Origin: REEB481 sp041170785
Lineage (GTDB): Bacteria > Bacteroidota > Bacteroidia > NS11-12g > UBA955
Length of the DNA stretch: 11,062 nucleotides
Reading direction: 5' to 3'
NCBI GenBank assembly: GCA_041170785.1
Contig: JBEDND010000063.1
Coordinates: 1 to 11,062, forward strand
Part shown: one piece after another, positions 6,105 to 11,062 of the stretch
Layout: each line of letters starts with the position of its first letter
How positions within the stretch are numbered: the first letter of the stretch is position 1
Notes under the pieces: generated by a model
What the model saw: only the letters and a program-made list of their open reading frames with translations
Told to the model about the DNA's origin: nothing
Database searches by the model: none
Made by a program: the position numbers and the translations under genes

Positions 6105-8147
6105 ATGGACAAAGAGCTACTTAGCAAAGCTTTTCGCCTGATGTGTGAAGCCAGAGCCATGGCGCGCATCTATGACGAAAACCGACAGATCACCAAATAT
6201 GTGCACAGCACGAGTAAGGGCCATGAAGCCATTCAGCTTGCCCTTGCCTTCCAGCTGAAACCCGAAGATTATATTTACCCGTACTATCGCGATGAGTCCA
6301 TCTTGCTGGGCATCGGCATGCAGCCGTATGAACTGATGCTGCAGCTGTTGGCCAAGGCCGATGATCCGTTTAGCGGAGGCAGAAGCTATTACAGCCATCC
6401 TTCCCTGAACCGTCCTGATATGCCGAAGATTCCGCATCAGAGCAGTGCCACCGGGATGCAGGCAATTCCTGCAACGGGCTGTGCCCACGGAATCAGCTAC
6501 AAAGAACACCAGGGGCTGCTCCCCGAGGGTCAGCTGCCTGTAGTGGTTTGTTCCCTTGGCGACGGTTCTGTTACTGAAGGTGAAGTTGCTGAGGCCTTGC
6601 AGATGGCGGTGCTGCGCAAGCTGCCCATCCTTTTTCTGGTACAGGACAACGACTGGGGCATCAGCGCCAGCGGCGATGAAATGCGCGCTATGGATGCCTT
6701 CGACTACGCGCTGGGTTTCAAAGGAATCCGCAGGATGCGCACCACCGGCTACGACTTTGCCAAAAGCTGGGAAGATGTACAAACGGCCCTGAATTATGTG
6801 CGCAGCGAACGTGCCCCCATGTTGCTTCATGCCAAAGTTCCGCTTTTGGGCCACCATACCAGCGGCGTGCGCAGTGAGTGGTATCGCGACGACCTGAAAC
6901 AACATGAAGCGCTCGATCCATTTCCGCGTATGCGCGATTTGTTGCTTCAACATGGGTTCTCCGGGGAAGAACTTGATGCTGTTCAACAGCAGGCCGACAC
7001 CTTCATTGCTGATGCGTTTCAAAAGGCTGTTGAAGCTCCCGATCCCGCTCCTGAAACAGCCACCCTGCATGAGTTTGCACCAACACCAGTAATTGAAGAG
7101 CGCGGCGTGCGTGAACCTGAAGGTCGTGAGCCCATCATCATGGTTGATGCAGCGCTGTTTGCAATGGATGAAATCCTGAATAAACATCCTGAAGCCCTGC
7201 TCTACGGACAGGATGTGGGCAAGCGACTAGGCGGCGTGTTCCGCGAAGCTGCTACGCTTGCCAAGAAATACGGCGATGAACGTGTGTTCAATACACCAAT
7301 CCAGGAAGCCTACATTGTAGGTTCTACCCAAGGCATGAGTGCCGTTGGACTAAAGCCCATCGTGGAAATTCAGTTTGCCGATTATATCTGGCCCGGTGTG
7401 AATCAGCTGGTGACAGAATTGAGCAAAAGCTGTTACCTCAGCATGGGTAAATATCCCGTGGGTGCTTTGATACGCATTCCTACCGGAGCTTACGGCGGCG
7501 GCGGTCCTTACCACAGTGGAACCGTGGAGAGCAGCATCCTGCCCATCAAAGGCATCAAGGTGGTGTATCCGAGTAATGCTGCGGATATGAAAGGGCTGAT
7601 GAAGGCCGCGTTTTACGATCCGAATCCTGTGGTGATGTTTGAACACAAGGGTCTGTACTGGAGCAAAGTGCCCGGTACTGAATCGGCGCGCTGTCCGGAG
7701 CCCGACGCGGATTATATCATCCCCTTGGGCAAGGCCCGGGTGGTGCTGGAAGCGGATGCACAGCAACGGAATGCAGGGCGCAGTCTGGCCATCATCACCT
7801 ACGGAATGGGCGTGTACTGGGCGCTTGCCGCAGCAAAGCAGTTCCCGGGCAGCCTGGAAATCTTGGATTTGCGCACCCTGAACCCATGCGATGATGAAGC
7901 CATCTACGCATGTGTGAAGCGCCACGGTAAGGCCATGGTGCTTACTGAAGAAACCCTTCACAACTCCTTTGCGGAAGCCATCGCCGGCAGGATTAGCCGG
8001 GAGTGCTTCCAGTGGCTCGATGCCCCCGTGCAAACCATTGGTGCTTTGGATGTTCCGGCCATTCCCCTGAATATGGGTTTGGAGAAGGTTATCCTGCCTG
8101 GTGCCGACAGCGTGGGCCGCGCCGTGAAGGAACTGCTGGATTATTGA
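6105..8147 (+). CDS. Fused E1 alpha-beta subunit of a branched-chain 2-oxoacid dehydrogenase-type complex
   Basis: A 680-residue cytoplasmic thiamine diphosphate enzyme that decarboxylates 2-oxoacids (2-oxoisovalerate and relatives) and passes the acyl group to the lipoyl E2. Residues 1 to about 325 are E1 alpha: STSKGHEA at 35-42, YPYYRDE at 58-64, the TPP motif GDGSVTEGE at 152-160 ending in NDWGIS at 182-187, and the loop GHHTSGV...YR at 249-261. A Pro/Glu-rich linker (about 311-342) follows. Residues 343-680 are E1 beta: LLYGQDVG at 365-372, GGVFREA at 376-382, RVFNTPIQEAYIVG at 393-406, and GAYGGGGPYHSGTVES at 461-476 with the active-site-region His470. The C-terminal transketolase domain has LEILDLRTLNPCD (584-596). 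The ATG at 6105 is preferred over a TTG at 6090 because MDKELLSKAF begins the first helix. Such fusions are common in Bacteroidota. E2 and E3 are not in the window, so the exact substrate (branched-chain, pyruvate or acetoin) is inferred. Confidence 0.92.
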   Translation: MDKELLSKAFRLMCEARAMARIYDENRQITKYVHSTSKGHEAIQLALAFQLKPEDYIYPYYRDESILLGIGMQPYELMLQLLAKADDPFSGGRSYYSHPSLNRPDMPKIPHQSSATGMQAIPATGCAHGISYKEHQGLLPEGQLPVVVCSLGDGSVTEGEVAEALQMAVLRKLPILFLVQDNDWGISASGDEMRAMDAFDYALGFKGIRRMRTTGYDFAKSWEDVQTALNYVRSERAPMLLHAKVPLLGHHTSGVRSEWYRDDLKQHEALDPFPRMRDLLLQHGFSGEELDAVQQQADTFIADAFQKAVEAPDPAPETATLHEFAPTPVIEERGVREPEGREPIIMVDAALFAMDEILNKHPEALLYGQDVGKRLGGVFREAATLAKKYGDERVFNTPIQEAYIVGSTQGMSAVGLKPIVEIQFADYIWPGVNQLVTELSKSCYLSMGKYPVGALIRIPTGAYGGGGPYHSGTVESSILPIKGIKVVYPSNAADMKGLMKAAFYDPNPVVMFEHKGLYWSKVPGTESARCPEPDADYIIPLGKARVVLEADAQQRNAGRSLAIITYGMGVYWALAAAKQFPGSLEILDLRTLNPCDDEAIYACVKRHGKAMVLTEETLHNSFAEAIAGRISRECFQWLDAPVQTIGALDVPAIPLNMGLEKVILPGADSVGRAVKELLDY

Positions 8148-8361
8148 GGAAAACTTGCAGCAGCTGCGCGCGATAAAAGCCGTGGCAAGACGACAGCATT
8201 GGACAGGTATCGTTGAGGATTGGATTCATGCCCCTGAAGAAATTCAATTCTGACTTGTACCGATTCGGAGTTTAAAACTTACGGTTAAAGATGCGTGTGC
8301 TGATTTGTACTTCGGCATGCTGATACATCGTTATGCTCATTATGCCATTGGTGCCAGGTGT
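8148..8361. other. Gene-free spacer between convergent genes
   Basis: This is 214 bases between the E1 stop and the nuclease stop. I see no strong terminator hairpin with a T-run. Only a weak AGTTT-A-AAACT inverted repeat near 8269-8279 is visible. A stop-bounded frame of about 42 codons (8128-8253, plus strand) overlaps the E1 3' end. It has protein-like composition (ARRQHWTGIVEDWIHAPEE) but no ATG and no ribosome site, so it is not called a gene. Confidence 0.5.
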
Positions 8362-9495
8362 TTATGCTCCGGCCAACTTTCCTGACCAGCGTTGCTGGCC
8401 ACTGCGCAATTCCCAGAATAGGATGCCGCTGCCGTTGGGTGCTGTAAATGTTGTTGTTGCTGGTCCTTGGTACACGCAACGTCCATCTGCTTGGTACAGT
8501 TTGATGTTGGCGCTGGCGGGCAGACTGCGGCTGTAGATGTAGTCACCGCTTCTCCAGATTTGTGGCGTTTGGATATTGGCAATGCCTGTATTCATCGGCT
8601 TGGCCTGTTTCCGTAAATCGTAACGGGCGTAAACGGGGTAGTGGTCGCTGGTGTTGTTTCCGTAGCCGCTGATGTAATTCTGCAGGTAAAAAACCTTTGC
8701 AGAACCTGGTACGTAACATGGTTTCAAACGCCGGTTTACCAGATGATGATCGATCATGTTGCTGTAGGAAACCGTGCTTCGCTGTCCGCTGAGTGTCAAT
8801 TCCCTGCTGGGCCATAGGTAGCGGGCAGTGTCGGCAAGCAGTCGGCTGAAGGGTGTGGCGAGGTTGTTGTAAATGCTCAGATCCAGATCGTCGTTCCAAT
8901 CGCCGAGCAGCATCACCTTATGGCCTGCGTGTTCGGTGTCGAGCAGGCCTTTTAAGGCTTCGGAAGCGCGTTTGCGCAGGTCGTAGGCTTCGGCTTTTTC
9001 GCTGCTGCTGCCGGTGTTGGCTTTCATGTGCAATACCACCACCCACAAGGTGTCCGGTTGGTCACCCTTGATGGAGAGCATTACTTCCAAGGGCAATCTT
9101 CCACCGGCAAATTCTCGCTCATACACGGGAAGTAGGTTGCGCACCCGCAATACCTGAAACATGCTTTTGCGGTACAGGAGCGCGGTTTTCTGCACCTGTG
9201 CATAATTGGTGATTACGCCTCCATAGTCGGGCAAATTGTTCAGCAATGCCTTCCAGGCATTGGAATCGGCTATTTCGCACAGGGCCCACAAATCCATGCC
9301 TGCGCTTTGCAATACCTTGGTAACATTTTGTTGCTGCAGTGCTTCGTTGGCCGGTCCGTAGCCGGGATTTCCATACCACTCGATGTTCCAACAGGCTGCC
9401 TCCAGCAGGGTATCACTGCCCAGATTGGGTATGTTTTGGCTGAAGCTGTTCAGCGGTCGGAAAATCAAGAGTAACGCAATCAGGGGGAAGCGCAT
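8362..9495 (-). CDS. Secreted endonuclease/exonuclease/phosphatase (EEP) family protein with T9SS type A sorting domain
   Basis: A 377-residue protein. The signal peptide is residues 1 to about 19 (MRFPLIALLLIF..., cleavage likely at NSFSQ). Residues about 30-295 form the EEP (DNase I-like) fold with its metal-site motifs in order: CWNIEWYG (35-42, Asn37/Glu39), ALCEIAD (71-77, Glu74), VVLHMKA (153-159, His156), LLGDWNDD (196-203, Asp199/Asn201), MIDHHLV (247-253) and SDHYPVYARY (283-292, Asp284/His285). All catalytic positions appear present, so it is probably an active phosphodiesterase or nuclease. The tail from about 302 has the type A sorting-domain pattern (IKLYQADGRCVYQG, then GILFWELRSGQ and a basic WSGKLAGA end), so T9SS export or surface anchoring is inferred. 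The substrate could be extracellular DNA/RNA or a phosphoester such as a phospholipid headgroup, and sequence alone does not decide. It is divergent from the PKD gene at 9548, with a 52-base spacer. Confidence 0.9.
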   Translation of the reverse strand: MRFPLIALLLIFRPLNSFSQNIPNLGSDTLLEAACWNIEWYGNPGYGPANEALQQQNVTKVLQSAGMDLWALCEIADSNAWKALLNNLPDYGGVITNYAQVQKTALLYRKSMFQVLRVRNLLPVYEREFAGGRLPLEVMLSIKGDQPDTLWVVVLHMKANTGSSSEKAEAYDLRKRASEALKGLLDTEHAGHKVMLLGDWNDDLDLSIYNNLATPFSRLLADTARYLWPSRELTLSGQRSTVSYSNMIDHHLVNRRLKPCYVPGSAKVFYLQNYISGYGNNTSDHYPVYARYDLRKQAKPMNTGIANIQTPQIWRSGDYIYSRSLPASANIKLYQADGRCVYQGPATTTFTAPNGSGILFWELRSGQQRWSGKLAGA

Positions 9496-9547
9496 CTTGC
9501 AAAAATCGTTTAAAATACGGTTTTCAAAGGCTTACTTTGTATTTGAA

Positions 9548-10564
9548 ATGAAACGGCTGCTTCTTTTGCTGCTTTCAGGCTTACTGCTTGGCTCAGCCTC
9601 AGCTCAGATTACCAAGCTGACCATCTGTAAAGGGATGTCGATCAACTATTTCAGCATCATCACTACAGGAAATGCGGTTGCCTGGACCTGGACGTTCCCG
9701 GGTGGTACGCCGGGTACTTCTACCCAACAAAACCCCACAAACATTACTTATCCGAATGCCGGCCTTTACCGCACCGTGGTGGTTACGAAGTTTGATACCG
9801 GTAAAGACACTACGCAGTACATTGATGTGGACGTGATCGATGGCGACATCAAGAGTATCCCAATTGGCCGCGACACTACTGTTTGCGGCAACGTGAATCT
9901 ACTGCTCGATGCAGGAAATCCCGGTGCTACGTATATCTGGAATCCCGGCGGTAATGGGAACCGCACGCGGCTGATTACCAGTCCCGGCAGGATTGGGGTG
10001 AGTGTGGTTACTTATGCCGGTCAGTTTCAGTGCGATAGTCAGTATAGGGAAATCTTTATCAAACAATCGGTACCGCCGGTGGTAGATTTGGGCGCAGATC
10101 GTTTTGTGTGCAACAGCAATCCCATCACGCTGGATGCAGGACCGGATGGTGTTACTTATGCCTGGTTTCCCGGTGGGGAAACTTCCAGAACGATTCAGGT
10201 GGCTTCAAGTGGTATTTTTAGTGTTACGGTGACCAATTCGGATGGCTGTAAGACTTTTGATCAGGTGGAAGTTAAAGACAGCTGTCCGATGTATGTATGG
10301 ATGCCGGATGCGTTTACACCAAATACAGACAATCTGAATGATGTATTTATTTGGAAAGGGAACATGAAGTTCCGCTCTTATGAGTTCGCGATTTACAATC
10401 GCTGGGGCATGAAGTTGTTTGAAACTAAGGATCCTGCGGTAGGTTGGGATGGGAATGTTTCCGGAAAACGTGCTCAGGATGGGGTTTATGTTTACAGGCT
10501 CACCGGTGTGGATACCAATGGCAAGCGACATTCCTGGAAGGGAACGTTTACCTTGCTGTATTGA
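9548..10564 (+). CDS. PKD/Ig-like surface protein with T9SS type B (gliding motility-associated) C-terminal domain
   Basis: A 338-residue exported protein. The signal peptide is residues 1-19 (MKRLLLLLLSGLLLGSASA, cleavage before Gln20). A PKD-like domain covers about 25-97 (AWTWTFPGGTPGTS, then NITYPNAGLYRTVVV). Two tandem Ig-like repeats follow. The first (105-172) has IGRDTTVCGNVNLLLDAG and YIWNPGG; the second (179-243) has LGADRFVCNSNPITLDAG and YAWFPGGETSRTI. The type B sorting domain is 248-338: MYVWMPDAFTPNTDNLND, FAIYNRWGMKLFET, GWDGNVSGK, DGVYVYRLTG and WKGTFTLLY. The start is placed at MKRLL because it opens the signal peptide; the frame is open upstream to 9383, but that part is antisense to the nuclease gene. 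There is no Shine-Dalgarno and the leader is A/T-rich. The role is probably a small adhesin or matrix protein on the cell surface. A palindrome 19 bases after the stop may act as its terminator. Confidence 0.92.
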   Translation: MKRLLLLLLSGLLLGSASAQITKLTICKGMSINYFSIITTGNAVAWTWTFPGGTPGTSTQQNPTNITYPNAGLYRTVVVTKFDTGKDTTQYIDVDVIDGDIKSIPIGRDTTVCGNVNLLLDAGNPGATYIWNPGGNGNRTRLITSPGRIGVSVVTYAGQFQCDSQYREIFIKQSVPPVVDLGADRFVCNSNPITLDAGPDGVTYAWFPGGETSRTIQVASSGIFSVTVTNSDGCKTFDQVEVKDSCPMYVWMPDAFTPNTDNLNDVFIWKGNMKFRSYEFAIYNRWGMKLFETKDPAVGWDGNVSGKRAQDGVYVYRLTGVDTNGKRHSWKGTFTLLY

Positions 10565-10582
10565 AAATTTGCCGGCTATGGC

Positions 10583-10612
10583 TTTATCCCACGGTTTAAA
10601 CCGTGGGATAAA
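10583..10612. repeat. Perfect 30-base REP-like palindrome, possible bidirectional terminator
   Basis: The arm TTTATCCCACGGTTT (10583-10597) is followed directly by its exact reverse complement (10598-10612). RNA from either strand would fold into a hairpin of about 13 base pairs with a TTAA loop and an A/U-rich base. It lies between the convergent stops of the PKD gene and the REP-type transposase. The transposase stop codon (10596-10598) is at its centre. Established: REP-associated tyrosine transposases are flanked by such palindromes and can mobilise them. The copy number elsewhere in the genome is not known from this window, and no second copy is seen here. Confidence 0.85.
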
Positions 10613-11027
10613 TGGCATTCAAATACGCTGCGTATTCATCTTCAAACGACTGTTTTCGGTGGTGCGACTTTTGGTTTTTAATGTGTTTGAATACACGCTC
10701 TAAACGCGAATCAGAAACAGAAAAGGCTGCATAGCCGGGTTGCCATGCGAACTTTTCAGGAATGATGTCGTGTTGGTTGATGAAATGGGCGCTGCTGCCC
10801 TTGATTTGTTTGATTACGTCTGCCATGGTTTTTTGGGCATGCAGCAAGAACAGACAATGGATGTGGTCTGGCATCCCATTGATGATGCGCACGGGACAGC
10901 CAATAGCGTCGAATTCTGCGGCCATGAATTGATGGATGCGGAATTCGGTGTGTTCATGAATTAAGGGCGCCCGGTCTTTGGTTGCCCAAACGGCATGCAC
11001 CCAGATTTTTACAAAAGAATGAGACAT
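10596..11027 (-). CDS. REP-associated (IS200-like, Y1/HUH) transposase, catalytic Tyr position replaced by His
   Basis: A 143-residue protein of the TnpA_REP/IS200 single-strand transposase family. Seen: MSHSFVKIWVHAVWATKDR (1-19) is the family's first strand. INGMPDHIHCLFLL (49-62) contains the HUH metal motif His55-Ile-His57. TMADVIKQIKGSSAHFIN (67-84) and FAWQPGYAAFSVSDS (93-107) follow, then RVFKHIKNQKSHHRKQSFEDEY (111-132). In relatives the last block reads (V/Y)xxYIxNQxxHHxKxxFxxE, and the Tyr before I-x-N-Q is the nucleophile that cleaves and holds the DNA 5' end. Here that residue is His115, encoded by CAC (plus-strand 10683-10685), one transition from TAC. The rest is intact and in frame, so it may be an inactivated or host-kept copy. 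The last codons (IYPTV, stop) are written by one arm of the 30-base palindrome. Shape and neighbour palindrome suggest a RAYT rather than IS605 with TnpB. The far end lies outside the window. Confidence 0.88.
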   Translation of the reverse strand: MSHSFVKIWVHAVWATKDRAPLIHEHTEFRIHQFMAAEFDAIGCPVRIINGMPDHIHCLFLLHAQKTMADVIKQIKGSSAHFINQHDIIPEKFAWQPGYAAFSVSDSRLERVFKHIKNQKSHHRKQSFEDEYAAYLNAIYPTV

Positions 11028-11062
11028 AAAAGAACATATTAGAAAATTGAATTACCTCAGAC

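Noticed and set aside
6117..7187. A 356-codon open frame on the minus strand, antisense to the E1 alpha half
   Set aside because: It lies wholly within a strongly conserved E1 gene, shows no recognisable motif, and its residue mix (rich in His, Gln, Ala) is typical of a mirror frame of coding DNA.
8128..8253. A short plus-strand frame after E1 (ARRQHWTGIVEDWIHAPEE)
   Set aside because: The composition looks protein-like, but there is no ATG (only a TTG at 8155), no ribosome site and no family I recognise. It could be a gene remnant or chance.
9533..9539. TACTTTG upstream of the small PKD gene as a -7 box
   Set aside because: It has one spacer base too few for TAnnTTTG, and there is no TTG element at the right distance.
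9383..9547. An upstream extension of the small PKD protein's frame
   Set aside because: It is antisense to the nuclease gene and would bury the signal peptide 55 residues inside the protein.
1..11062. A search by eye for CRISPR arrays, tRNA or rRNA genes, toxin-antitoxin pairs, phage genes or retron-like features
   Set aside because: I saw no regularly spaced repeats, tRNA cloverleaf or CCA end, rRNA-like stretches or recognisable defence genes.

Overview
The window reads as chromosomal DNA of a member of the Bacteroidota. Three proteins carry type IX secretion (T9SS) C-terminal sorting domains, two of them of the gliding-motility-associated type B. The branched-chain 2-oxoacid dehydrogenase E1 is a single alpha-beta fusion polypeptide, as is common in this phylum. 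One gene has a perfect match to the Bacteroidota -7 promoter box (TAnnTTTG), and Shine-Dalgarno sequences are weak or absent. I cannot name a genus from sequence alone.

Layout. Positions 1-170 hold the 5' end of a minus-strand leucyl/phenylalanyl-tRNA-protein transferase gene (aat), which runs off the left edge. Its start codon overlaps that of the divergent plus-strand trmB (169-804), a tRNA m7G46 methyltransferase. The trmB 3' end overlaps by 14 bases a convergent minus-strand gene (791-1348) for a TrpF-like TIM-barrel protein that lacks the catalytic cysteine. That gene follows, 8 bases downstream and probably in one operon, a 1506-residue secreted multidomain protein (1357-5877) with a HIVG-type N-terminal region, Ig-like repeats, two PKD domains and a type B sorting domain. 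A 227-base divergent spacer leads to the fused E1 gene (6105-8147). After a gene-free 214 bases come a minus-strand secreted endonuclease/exonuclease/phosphatase-family protein with a type A sorting domain (8362-9495) and, divergent from it, a 338-residue PKD/Ig-like type B surface protein (9548-10564). The right end holds a REP-associated (IS200-like, Y1/HUH) transposase gene on the minus strand (10596-11027). Its stop codon lies inside a perfect 30-base palindrome (10583-10612).

How it fits together. There are tRNA and protein housekeeping genes on the left, a central metabolic enzyme in the middle, and cell-surface or secreted T9SS cargo around it. I see no defence system, CRISPR array, prophage or biosynthetic cluster. 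The most unusual items are the RAYT transposase, where histidine replaces the expected catalytic tyrosine, its embedded palindrome, and the TrpF-like protein without its active-site cysteine behind a giant surface protein.
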